From: Tolypothrix tenuis PCC 7101
GTDB taxonomy: Bacteria; Cyanobacteriota; Cyanobacteriia; Cyanobacteriales; Nostocaceae
Direction of reading: 5' to 3'
Assembly: GCF_002368295.1 (NCBI RefSeq)
Contig: NZ_AP018248.1
Span: forward strand, 1,274,477-1,338,476
DNA: 64,000 nucleotides
Part shown: in pieces, positions 1-7,890 of the stretch
How positions within the stretch are numbered: position 1 is the stretch's first letter
Layout: every line of letters starts with the position of its first letter
Position numbers and translations under genes: made by a program
Notes under the pieces: generated by a model
What the model was told of the DNA's origin: nothing
Databases searched by the model: none
The model's input: the letters and a program-made list of their open reading frames with translations, nothing else

Positions 1-354
1 TATCAGCGTTATCCCTCAGATTTATCTGGTGGACAACAGCAACGAGTAGCGATCGCGCGCGCTTTAATTACTCGTCCTAAACTATTAATCTGCGATGAAC
101 CCGTGAGTATGTTAGATGCTAGCGTACAATCGCAAGTATTAGATTTGATGTTGCAATTAAAAGAAGAGTTTGAGTTAACATACTTGTTTATTACTCATGA
201 CTTGTGGTTAGCAAGATTTTTATGCGATCGCATTGCAGTCATGAATGGTGGACAAATTGTCGAACTCGGCCCCACAAAACGAATTTTTGCTAATCCTCAA
301 CATCCTTATACTAAAACCCTACTAGCTGCTGCACCTTTATTAGCACGCGCTTAG
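1..354 (+). CDS. ABC transporter ATP-binding protein, OppD/DppD/OppF type (3' end only)
   Basis: The reading frame is open from the left edge and encodes the last 117 residues of an ATPase that would power an ABC importer at the cytoplasmic membrane. Visible in order are the signature LSGGQQQRVAIARA, the Walker B segment LLICDEP, the D-loop SMLDAS and the switch histidine in FITHD. The tail contains NPQHPYTKTLL, which is the C-terminal extension typical of oligopeptide/dipeptide/nickel transporter ATPases; this supports the subfamily but not the substrate. Walker A and the start lie outside the window. An internal ATG at 103 exists but falls after the signature, so it is not the true start. 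No partner permease is visible. The gene converges with the glucosidase gene on the other strand. Confidence 0.9.
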   Translation, partial: YQRYPSDLSGGQQQRVAIARALITRPKLLICDEPVSMLDASVQSQVLDLMLQLKEEFELTYLFITHDLWLARFLCDRIAVMNGGQIVELGPTKRIFANPQHPYTKTLLAAAPLLARA

Positions 355-786
355 GAGATTTCAATACTTGACGGGGAAGGGATAAAAGGGGGAAAGGCTT
401 TGTATTTACCCTTTACCTTTTACCCTTTACCCTTTGCCCATTTTTGCAAAATGATACAAATTCTCTGGCTCAAAATTCAGAAGAAAACATAAAAGGATTA
501 CAAGGTTAATCAGCAAGAAACAATAGTTACCTCTCCAATTGCTTGTAATCCTTAGACACCACAATAATCTTCCAGCATTAGAGCAAAACTTGTTATTAAA
601 GTACCTAACTTTAGATACAGTACACTTCTATCTAAAGGCAGAAGTCAAGATTAAATCTTAATGTAAGATTTATCACACTTAAATTGATAATTGCTGAGAT
701 TGCTTCGTGATAGATTATATCACTAGCTAACGGGGCATGGAGCATTGGTAACTCTTCACCATGCCCCATGCCCTATGCCCCATGCC
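355..786. other. Intergenic stretch with short tandem repeats and a 12-bp inverted repeat
   Basis: No gene is seen here. A TACCCTTTACC-type tandem repeat lies at about 400-440. A perfect 12-bp inverted repeat (AAGGATTACAAG at 493-504, CTTGTAATCCTT at 542-553) has a 37-base spacer and could fold in RNA between the two convergent genes. A second tandem repeat built from ATGCCCC/ATGCCCTA units fills about 755-795 and runs into the end of the glucosidase gene. Confidence 0.6.
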
Positions 787-3072
787 CTATGCCTCAATCA
801 CCACTCGTAAATTGCCGCGTTTTTTAGCTACACGACAAGCGGTAGTGCTACCAGAACGCTCAAATTCTAAATCGAGGACGGTAGGGCCGACGTGCAAATT
901 ATGCAGGGAAAGGCGATTGATTGACTCTGGTAAAGCCGGATCGATAATTCGCAAGCAGTTATTTTGCGCGTCAGGAACGAGGTTGACGATCATTTGCAGC
1001 AGTTGGAAGATACTACCAGTCGCCCAAGCTTGGGGAGTACAAGCGACAGGATACTGTACAGGCGCATTATCACCGTTGCGTTCGTAACCACAAAACAGTT
1101 CTGGGGGACGTTGATATGGTTGCTGGGTAGTCATATCTACCAAACCTTGGAAGAGTTCTAAGGCTTGGTCGATTAAACCTAGCGATCGCAATCCCATTGC
1201 AATGATGGCATTATCATGAGGCCACACTGAACCAATGTGATAGCCCATTGGGTTATAAGCTGGCGATAAACTGCTGAGTGTGCGAATCCCCCAGCCATTA
1301 AACATATCTGGGGCGCGTAACCTTTCGGCGACGCTGTAGGCTTTTTCGGGTGTAAAGATGCCCAAATGTAAACAATGGCCGGGGTTTGAGGTAATACTAT
1401 CTACCTGCTTCCCGTCACCATCTAAAGCCAAGGCGCAGAAATCTTGGTCTTCCATCCAAAAATCATGGTTGAACCGCATTTTCAGATTTCTGGCTTCCTC
1501 TAGCCAACGATCTGCTAAATCCAGCCGCTTTTTCATCCGTGCAATTTCTGCTAGGCGCATTTTCGCTGCATAGACGTAAGCTTGCACTTCACAAAGGGCG
1601 ATGGGGCCGTTAGCTAACTCTCCCTTATGGTCTACAATACAATCGCCGGAATCTTTCCAGCCTTGGTTAGCCAGACCGCGTTTGGATTTACGATAGTAGC
1701 TCAAGTAGCTAGTTTCTTTAGTGTTGCTGTCAATCCATTCCATTGCTGCTAAAGCATTCGGCCAAAGCTGCTCTAATGTTTCTTGATCGTGCGTCCAGGC
1801 ATAATATTCAGCATAAAGCATCAGCCATAGGGGTGTGGCATCAACAGTACCGTAGTAAGGTGTATGGGGAATTTCCTGACACCTGGCCATTTCCCCTAAG
1901 CGCAACTCGTGTAAAATCTTTCCAGGTTCTTCTTCGCGCCACTCATCATCAACTTTGCCTTGATATGTCGCTAATAGCGTCAAGGTTTCTTTGGCGATGC
2001 GGGGGTTTAACATCAAAGTTTGGGAAGCTGTAATGAGGGAATCTCGCCCAAACAATGCCGAAAACCAAGGTACACCAGCCGAAACAGTTTTATTCTTACC
2101 AAATGACTGGCGCAACAAATACATATCTTGTTCCGCCCGTTCCACCACTCGGTTAAAAGTGCTTTTATCGGTACTGATGCGGGTAATTTGTTGCACCCAA
2201 TGCTGTTCTTCCATTAATTCAGCGGCTTTGGCTTGTGCTAAAGTCACCGCCGCACTTACAGTTGAACTCGGCTGATTATTTCGCAACATATTCACCCGAT
2301 AACCCAACTTTTGGGTTTCGTGAGAAGCCAACTCTAGCTGCCATACCGCAGTGTAACCCTTAAAATAGTCTGGTTGCCGATACTGGAAATTAATCCGCGA
2401 TTCCATCACCAAACCATCCAAACCTTGATAGGCGAGGGTTAAGGATTCATCCCGCACCATCGTTGGTTGAGTTTGTAGCGGGGAACCACCATCAGCAGCT
2501 GTTCCATCTTCTGGTGTTGGCTCTACTAAGCGTAACAGCCTACCGCGCTTGTCTCTGCCATAGCCACGCACTTCAAATAAATCCACAAAATCGGCATCAA
2601 AGCTGATACTCAGTTCAAAGCTAACGGTAGTTGTGCTGTAGTTAGAAACTTCAATCTCTTCAAAAAGTGCGCCATTTAGCACCAGTTCGCGACGAATCCC
2701 GACGGTATCAGCTTTGAGGCGTTCATCAATTCTGGGATTAGTACACAAAACCGAGAGTGCAAACCCTTTATCTGCAGTACTGCTAAGTAAAACAGGCGAT
2801 CGCCCTTCAATCTGCAACTCTAGGCGGCTCAAAAAACGCGTATCACAGCAAAACAGCCCCATGCTAGGATTACCATCGTTGAGAGAGCATCCAGAAATGT
2901 TACCTATTGTATCTGTGATAAAAAATAAGTCATCATCTTTGACCGTCAGCGTTGGTTGTGGTCTTTCGCTTATAACACAAGGCCACTCCGGTATAGGCAA
3001 TTGTTCTGCTGGAATATAAGTCTTTCCGTCTAAGAAAATTTTTTCCGGTGTCATCAGTATATCCGATGTCAT
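787..3072 (-). CDS. Amylo-alpha-1,6-glucosidase-like glycogen debranching protein
   Basis: This 761-residue protein has an N-terminal beta-rich domain of the GDE_N_bis type (about residues 35-290, with GLFCCDTRFLSRLE) followed by an alpha/alpha-barrel glucosidase domain (about 300-720). The barrel shows VPWFSALFGRDSLITA, GWKDSGDCIV and GSVWPHDNAII, which carry the acidic and aromatic residues of this glycoside hydrolase group. The family acts on alpha-1,6 branches or related glucans in the cytoplasm; the exact substrate of the cyanobacterial members is not settled. The ATG at 3072 is preceded by GGAAG nine bases upstream. The last codon and stop lie inside an ATGCCCTA tandem repeat, so the 3' end was probably reshaped by the repeat. 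The alpha-glucan phosphorylase at 25-28 kb belongs to the same metabolism but is not linked. Confidence 0.85.
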   Translation of the reverse strand: MTSDILMTPEKIFLDGKTYIPAEQLPIPEWPCVISERPQPTLTVKDDDLFFITDTIGNISGCSLNDGNPSMGLFCCDTRFLSRLELQIEGRSPVLLSSTADKGFALSVLCTNPRIDERLKADTVGIRRELVLNGALFEEIEVSNYSTTTVSFELSISFDADFVDLFEVRGYGRDKRGRLLRLVEPTPEDGTAADGGSPLQTQPTMVRDESLTLAYQGLDGLVMESRINFQYRQPDYFKGYTAVWQLELASHETQKLGYRVNMLRNNQPSSTVSAAVTLAQAKAAELMEEQHWVQQITRISTDKSTFNRVVERAEQDMYLLRQSFGKNKTVSAGVPWFSALFGRDSLITASQTLMLNPRIAKETLTLLATYQGKVDDEWREEEPGKILHELRLGEMARCQEIPHTPYYGTVDATPLWLMLYAEYYAWTHDQETLEQLWPNALAAMEWIDSNTKETSYLSYYRKSKRGLANQGWKDSGDCIVDHKGELANGPIALCEVQAYVYAAKMRLAEIARMKKRLDLADRWLEEARNLKMRFNHDFWMEDQDFCALALDGDGKQVDSITSNPGHCLHLGIFTPEKAYSVAERLRAPDMFNGWGIRTLSSLSPAYNPMGYHIGSVWPHDNAIIAMGLRSLGLIDQALELFQGLVDMTTQQPYQRPPELFCGYERNGDNAPVQYPVACTPQAWATGSIFQLLQMIVNLVPDAQNNCLRIIDPALPESINRLSLHNLHVGPTVLDLEFERSGSTTACRVAKKRGNLRVVIEA

Positions 3073-3540
3073 TAGCCAGTCTTCCGTGTACAGGTCTAGA
3101 TTTTCGCGTCAGCATAGCCCGCCGTAGGCATTGCATCAGCGTCAACAGGAAACAAGCCCCAGTTGAGGTTTGCCTCATTCGGAACTTAGGCACTAAGCTG
3201 AGTAAACTCAGTTGAGCCATTCAAGCCTAGATAATACTTACACAATCTGGAAAAAAGGGCAGCTATTAAATCTACAACAATCAAATTTTTAGCAATTGAT
3301 AATTTCGACTCAGAAGTGTTGTAAACTCTTGAAAGCAGAAGCTTTTGAGTGTGATAACCCGAAAATATAATTAATCAAAGCTTCAGGTTGCAACTGCCTT
3401 TATTAGAAATTTATATTTTTGCTCAATTTTCGAATGTTTCTTTAAGGTTTGAGCAGGAGAAAATTAAGCATAAATACAGATTCAACAATCAACCGATTTC
3501 AGAATTGCAGAATTGCGATCGCCTTCTGAACCTGAAACTA
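3073..3540. other. Intergenic, no gene recognised
   Basis: This AT-rich stretch lies upstream of the glucosidase gene. Short open frames occur (for example 3388-3597 on the plus strand), but the latter runs into a repeat element and has no ribosome-binding site or recognisable protein. It presumably holds the promoter for the minus-strand gene; no clear -10/-35 pair was identified. Confidence 0.5.
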
Positions 3541-3672
3541 TACCATTGTGAAAAAAGAACGCCACAGATAGGTAGGGGCACGGCATCAGTAAGATAATGG
3601 ATACACCACAAAATTGTGGATGCCGTGCCCTTACAAAGAAATTATTTGTCGCAAACATTATTGAAATCAGTA
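3541..3672. repeat. Family A palindromic element (MITE-like), copy 1
   Basis: This is an approximately 132-bp imperfect palindrome. It begins TACCATTGTGAAAAAAG and ends near CAGTA, with the core arms GGGGCACGGCATC and GATGCCGTGCCC. The same structure recurs at 12969, 13294, 16489, 45385, 50876 and 58944 in this window. It encodes nothing and is best read as a non-autonomous miniature element or structured repeat. Confidence 0.8.
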
Positions 3673-3826
3673 TTAAATTCGCGGCTGTGCTGTGTCAACT
3701 GTAAATGAAAGCTAGAATAGCCTATAGCTTGTGCGAATTATTCAGCACGCGCCTGAGCATATATTTATAGAAATTTGCTTAAATTAGCTGGTTTATCAAT
3801 TGTGACGCTAATGCACGATTTGTAAA

Positions 3827-4009
3827 CTTGATTCACGAGTTCGTGCACTTGATTCACGAGTTCGTGCACTTGATTCACGAGTTCGTGCACTTGATTCACG
3901 AGTTCGTGCACTTGATTCACAAGTTCGTGCAGTTGATTCACAAGTTCGTGCACTTGATTCACAAGTTCGTGCAGTTGATTCACGAGTTCGTGCACTTGAT
4001 TTTTGAGTT
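3827..4009. repeat. Minisatellite of eight 21-bp units plus a partial unit
   Basis: Eight units of the type CTTGATTCACGAGTTCGTGCA follow one another without gaps from 3827 to 3994, with a degenerate partial unit to 4009. Variants differ at two positions (CACAAG for CACGAG, GTTG for CTTG). Each unit contains the near-palindrome CACGA-GT-TCGTG. Because 21 is a multiple of three, both strands stay open: the minus strand reads as repeated VHELVNQ heptads (frame 3765-4037) and the plus strand as IHEFVHL. No ribosome-binding site precedes either frame, so a coding role is unproven. Confidence 0.85.
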
Positions 4010-4029
4010 GAAAAATAACTAATAGCAAT

Positions 4030-4073
4030 TTGAACAAAGAATGCCACAGATAGGTAGGGGTAAGGCAGTGCCC
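4030..4073. repeat. Half of a family A element, apparently interrupted by a family B element
   Basis: The sequence GAACAAAGAATGCCACAGAT followed by AGGTAGGGG matches the outer arm of family A. The matching TGCCTTGCCCTTACC arm appears only beyond 4496, on the far side of the family B element, consistent with B having inserted into A. Confidence 0.55.
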
Positions 4074-4495
4074 ATTGGTGTCAACTTCAGCTAAAAGCTA
4101 TATGGGGCGCGCATTGTACAAATATCCTTGCCCTCATCCCCTAACCCCTTCTCCCCCGGGAGAAGGGGAACTAAATCTCTTGCTCCCCTCTCCTGGTGGG
4201 AGCTAAGGTGTACACACAATTTATCGAATCATTACCATTCCTCGAATTACCCCACCCTAACCCTCCCCTTGCAAAGGGGAGCCACTGCGTTGCGGGGGTT
4301 CCCCCCGTTGTAGCAAGTGGCGTGAGGGAACTTGATTTTCCGGTTTCCCCCCTTGCCAAGGGGGGATTAAGGGGGGTAAAACCCGGATCTCAAAATAACT
4401 CCGATTTGTGTGTACACCGTAGCCTGGTGGGAGAAGGGCACAGGGTGAGGGCGAAACCTTGCAACCAAGCAGGTTTCACGTTAAGTTGACACCTA
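4074..4495. mobile_element. Family B repeat element (MITE-like), copy 1, 422 bp
   Basis: The element is bounded by inverted ends ATTGGTGTCAACTT and AAGTTGACACCTAT. The interior carries several hairpins, including CCCCTTCTCCC/GGGAGAAGGGG and CCCCCCTTGCCAAGGGGGG, plus the motifs AGCTAAAAGCTATAT and GGTTTCACGTT near the ends. Related copies are at 50631-50824 (inverted, internally deleted) and 54566-54938. Open frames inside are incidental and no transposase is encoded. Confidence 0.8.
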
Positions 4496-4609
4496 TGTGC
4501 CTTGCCCTTACCCGCATACCTCATCTACCTGAAATAGGCTGTATCATCAAGTCTCGAAGAGTTGATACAGTCTATCCTGTGTCAGCAGTAGAAACGGTAA
4601 ACAAACAAA

Positions 4610-5284
4610 CTAATACTCTTGCTTAAATAATCCTAATAAGGGAGCAAGAATTATGCCAAATACAAAACCCCCAATATGTGCCCAGTAAGCAACTCCGCCT
4701 GTTTCAACACTCATATTAGCTGCTGTTTGTAGGCTAACCACACCAGAAAGTACATTCTGAACAATGAACAGCCCTATTAATATCATTGCTGGAACTCTAA
4801 TAGTGGTGACAAAAAATCCTAAAAAGGCTAAAGTCATAACTCTAGCGTGAGGGAAGCGGATAATATAAGCACCTAAAACTCCAGAAATGGCACCACTTGC
4901 ACCCAAAGAAGGAATCCCAGAATTCATGCCAATAAACCATTGGCATAAAGCAGCTAAAGCACCGCAAGTCAAATAAAAAATTAGATATTTGAGATGACCT
5001 AAACGGTCTTCAATATTGTTACCAAATATCCACAGAAAAACCATATTCGAGATTAAATGCCACCAACCACCGTGTAAAAATTGTGATGTAAATAACGTTG
5101 TCCACTCTGAGGAAAAGTTGGTGGTTAATTCTCGTGGTACTACTGCATATAGTCGAAAAAATTGCTCTAGTTGTGCATTAGATAAACTCACTTCATGAAG
5201 AAAAACTAAAACGTTCATCCCAATCAGCCCATAAGTTAAGTATGGGGTGATGCGCGTCGGATTTTCGTCGTAAAGGGGAAACAC
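4610..5284 (-). CDS. Rhomboid family intramembrane serine protease (paralog 1)
   Basis: This 224-residue polytopic membrane protein would cut transmembrane segments of other proteins within the lipid bilayer. The diagnostic residues are present: the catalytic serine in GASG (Ser130), the catalytic histidine in AHIGG (His203) and the oxyanion asparagine in HLISN (Asn80). Hydrophobic stretches correspond to about six helices. It is a clear paralog of the rhomboid at 9816-10538, sharing the openings NPTxITPY and the block FLWIFGNN. The two probably stood in tandem before an IS200/IS605 element landed between them, within tens of bases upstream of this start, so its original promoter may have been displaced. 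Confidence 0.92.
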   Translation of the reverse strand: MFPLYDENPTRITPYLTYGLIGMNVLVFLHEVSLSNAQLEQFFRLYAVVPRELTTNFSSEWTTLFTSQFLHGGWWHLISNMVFLWIFGNNIEDRLGHLKYLIFYLTCGALAALCQWFIGMNSGIPSLGASGAISGVLGAYIIRFPHARVMTLAFLGFFVTTIRVPAMILIGLFIVQNVLSGVVSLQTAANMSVETGGVAYWAHIGGFVFGIILAPLLGLFKQEY

Positions 5285-5326
5285 AGGTGTTTTTCCTAAC
5301 TATTATTATCTGCAATTTGACACTCG

Positions 5327-5355
5327 CCCGCTAATTGCTAACGCAATGTAGCGGG
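5327..5355. other. Right-end hairpin of the insertion sequence, containing the tnpB stop codon
   Basis: CCCGCTAATTGC pairs with GCAATGTAGCGGG around a TAAC loop, with one bulged G, giving a stem of about 12 bp. The tnpB stop codon (minus strand, 5338-5340) lies within it. In IS200/IS605 elements the tnpB 3' end overlaps the guide (omega) RNA scaffold, so this hairpin may be part of such an RNA; that assignment is inference. Confidence 0.6.
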
Positions 5356-5994
5356 AGATTCTTGTTTCTCAGAAACACGCTTTTTGGTACAAGTACCAAC
5401 GAGTCTTACTGCTTCTCCACAAGCTTGAATTTCTGTGTGCCCCACAGTATTTGTTGACAGTATTCTTATCCCTTCTGCTCTCAAGTTCCGTGATGCATTT
5501 TCATCCCTATCATGAGTTGTTTGGCAACCTAAACAAATCCACTCACGGATACTTAAATTCAGTAAATCATTTTTATGACCGCAGCATGAACAAAGCTTTG
5601 AACTAGGAAAGAATCTGTCAACTGGAACGAATTTACCTCCCTCTCTATCTAGTTTGTAGGTGATGAAATTGAGCAGCGTACTGAAACCAGCATCATGTAT
5701 TGATTTGGCTAACTTGGTACGCGCTAATCCTTTAACACAAAGGTTCTCAGCTACTATAACTTGGTTATCGTCAACTAACTTTCGTGAGAGTTTATGGAGA
5801 AAATCTTGTCTTGTATTTGATATTTTTTCGTGAACTTTGGCAACTACTTTAACTGCTTTACACCTATTACTAGATCCTTTAACTTTGCGAGATAAAGATT
5901 TTTGTCTAACTCTTAGTCGTTTGGCGTATTTTCTTGTGGGTTTGATTGGGTCAACCTTATAACAGGTTTCACCGTCAAAAACAGTTACTAGGCT
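5338..5994 (-). CDS. tnpB: TnpB RNA-guided nuclease, C-terminal part (exon 2)
   Basis: These 218 codons continue the TnpB frame after the group II intron. They begin SLVTVFDGE and contain the second RuvC acid (VIVAENLCVKGL), the zinc finger CSCCG...CLGC and the third RuvC acid in THDRDENASRN, then stop at 5338. Joined to exon 1 the protein is 402 residues, the normal length for TnpB, with the RuvC-I motif restored as GIDLGLN-SLVTVFDG. There is no start codon here, so without splicing this half would not be made. TnpB of this family is an RNA-guided DNA endonuclease that helps retain the transposon. Confidence 0.88.
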   Translation of the reverse strand, partial: SLVTVFDGETCYKVDPIKPTRKYAKRLRVRQKSLSRKVKGSSNRCKAVKVVAKVHEKISNTRQDFLHKLSRKLVDDNQVIVAENLCVKGLARTKLAKSIHDAGFSTLLNFITYKLDREGGKFVPVDRFFPSSKLCSCCGHKNDLLNLSIREWICLGCQTTHDRDENASRNLRAEGIRILSTNTVGHTEIQACGEAVRLVGTCTKKRVSEKQESPATLR

Positions 5995-6000
5995 ATTAAA

Positions 6001-7890
6001 CTAAGCCGCTCCGTCACCAGAGCGACTCGTCTTCAAAACCGTGCGTGAGAGTTTCCCCTCACACGGCTCCTCAGTGGTTTGGTGCTTGTCCAAGTGCATA
6101 CCTCCACCCAAATCATCTTTGGCTGTTTTTGAATCGTGGCAGTGTTTGTGAAGTACCTGAAGGTTTTTATATTCGTCTTTTCCCCCTTGACTCCGGGGTA
6201 ATATGTGGTCTACTTCTAGGAGGTCTTCCATTTTGAAATACAATCCGCAGTGAGTACATTTTCCTTTCTGCTTTTTCAAAAGTGTTGTCACTCTTTTGGG
6301 CATTTCAGGATGTGTACCCATTCTTGAACTCCAGTAAACTAGGTCGCCATTGTATGGGCTGGATTCACCTTTTACTTTTATATGCCTAACTATTGAGGTG
6401 TCGGCATGGTCGAAAAGTCGCATTGGGTTTTTGCCTTCTTGCGGGGTGGAAAATACCCAGTTATCACCACCGATTGTGTGCCAATATTTCTTTGACACCC
6501 ATTTCCCTGTTTTGTTGGGGTGGCGGTGTTGTGCCCAGGCTTTCAGCTTTGGATACATGAGATTATCTAACCTGGAGTAAGCTTCTTTGCTTACGACCGT
6601 TGAATAGTAATTAGACCATCCTTTGATTATTGGATTTAATTTTCCAATTAGTGCCTTCTGAGGCAATGCCTTATGGTCATAGATGATATTAGCTATTCTT
6701 TCGTAGTGTATCCTTTGCTTTTCTTCGCTGGGGGTGATGATTGTTTTAAAGCCTTGTTTTGAGTGGTATTTACCCACGGGGAATTGCCTAATATTAAAAC
6801 CGAGAAAGTCGAATCCTGGTTTTTCATTTTCATACTTGTGGAGGGTATGGGTTAGGCGTGTTTTTGATGGCTTTAATTCCAAACCCATGTCTTTTAACCA
6901 CTCAGATATGATTATCTGGCATCTTTGGACAACGGTTATGTCTTCATGGAGAATCACGAAGTCATCGGCATATCTCACAACAGTGAGAGAACTAATTTTA
7001 TCCTTTGCTGCCATTATCTTCCCGTTAGGGTAGTATAGCTTTAGTGTCTGGGCTAATTGTTTAGTTCTTTCTTCAATTCCGTGGAGGGCAATATTTGCTA
7101 AGAGTGGGGAGATGACCCCACCTTGCGGTGTACCCTCAGATGTCTCTTGAAACTGCTTGTTATCCATCACCCCCGCTTTTAACCAAGCCTTGATTTGTCG
7201 GCGAATGGTGGGGAATGTATTTAATTTTTTTAGCAGTGCCGAGTGGTCGATTTTATCGAAACACTTGCTTATATCAGCATCTAATACGAATTTGGGCTTC
7301 TTATTGATGCTGTTAAAGATTGCTTCAATAGCGTCATGACATGAGCGTCCTGGTCTGAACCCGTATGAGTTCGGTTCAAATTTAGCCTCCCATTCTGGCT
7401 CAAGTGCCATTTTTACGAGGGCTTGCAAGGCGCGGTCATACATTGTGGGTATACCCAATGGTCTTTTCTCTTCCTTACCAGGTTTTGGAATCCATACACG
7501 CCTGGTAGGTTTGACCTTTGAGCCTAGTTTTAGTTTGGCAACTAAGGCGAAACGTTGCTTTGGGGTCAGTGACTTAACACCGTCCACACCCGCCGTTTTC
7601 TTGCCCTGGTTATCTTGTGTTACCCGCCTGACCGCTAAACATTTTGCTGACCAAGACTTCATCAACGTCTTTTGGAGTCTGCGAACTGCATTGACTTCAC
7701 CACGTAATGAGGCTCTGTAAATTCTTTTTTGCAACTTAAAGACACGTTTTTCTAGCTGTCGCCAGTTAATATGCCTCCATTCCACCATCGATTTATCATC
7801 CTGATTTAGGGGAATTGCTTTGTCCTTCAAGGGAGGGGCACTTGCTTCCTTTGATTCAGTTATGACTTGTCGTGTTTTAGACTTATTCAT
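6001..7890 (-). CDS. ltrA: Group II intron-encoded reverse transcriptase/maturase with HNH endonuclease
   Basis: The protein is about 629 residues from the ATG at 7890; an in-frame GTG at 7920 would add ten. It shows an RT N-terminal domain (TAGVDGVKSLTP), the RT catalytic motif YADD in VVRYADDFVILHED, a group II maturase (X) domain around HYERIANIIYDH to GWSNYY, and a C-terminal HNH nuclease (CTHCG, LEVDHILPRSQGG, LHKHCH). Such proteins assist splicing and drive target-primed reverse transcription into DNA. The frame runs on through domain V and stops at 6001, only six bases before the 3' splice site, so the last 20 or so residues are read from catalytic intron RNA. No frameshift is seen. 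Confidence 0.93.
   Translation of the reverse strand: MNKSKTRQVITESKEASAPPLKDKAIPLNQDDKSMVEWRHINWRQLEKRVFKLQKRIYRASLRGEVNAVRRLQKTLMKSWSAKCLAVRRVTQDNQGKKTAGVDGVKSLTPKQRFALVAKLKLGSKVKPTRRVWIPKPGKEEKRPLGIPTMYDRALQALVKMALEPEWEAKFEPNSYGFRPGRSCHDAIEAIFNSINKKPKFVLDADISKCFDKIDHSALLKKLNTFPTIRRQIKAWLKAGVMDNKQFQETSEGTPQGGVISPLLANIALHGIEERTKQLAQTLKLYYPNGKIMAAKDKISSLTVVRYADDFVILHEDITVVQRCQIIISEWLKDMGLELKPSKTRLTHTLHKYENEKPGFDFLGFNIRQFPVGKYHSKQGFKTIITPSEEKQRIHYERIANIIYDHKALPQKALIGKLNPIIKGWSNYYSTVVSKEAYSRLDNLMYPKLKAWAQHRHPNKTGKWVSKKYWHTIGGDNWVFSTPQEGKNPMRLFDHADTSIVRHIKVKGESSPYNGDLVYWSSRMGTHPEMPKRVTTLLKKQKGKCTHCGLYFKMEDLLEVDHILPRSQGGKDEYKNLQVLHKHCHDSKTAKDDLGGGMHLDKHQTTEEPCEGKLSRTVLKTSRSGDGAA
6036..6069 (-). 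ncRNA. Group II intron domain V
   Basis: The 34-base segment starts GAGCCGTGTGAGG, carries a GAAA tetraloop and ends CACGCACGGTTT. It forms two stacked helices with the expected two-base bulge and the AGC catalytic triad at positions 2-4. Domain V is the most conserved catalytic part of group II introns, so this fixes the intron's 3' region. Confidence 0.9.

Noticed and set aside
3827..4009. Possible CRISPR array
   Set aside because: Units are contiguous 21-mers with no unique spacers between them, and no cas gene is present in the window.
4128..4489. Open frames inside the family B element
   Set aside because: They are read from hairpin repeats on both strands, recur with the repeat at 54.6-54.9 kb, and resemble no protein.
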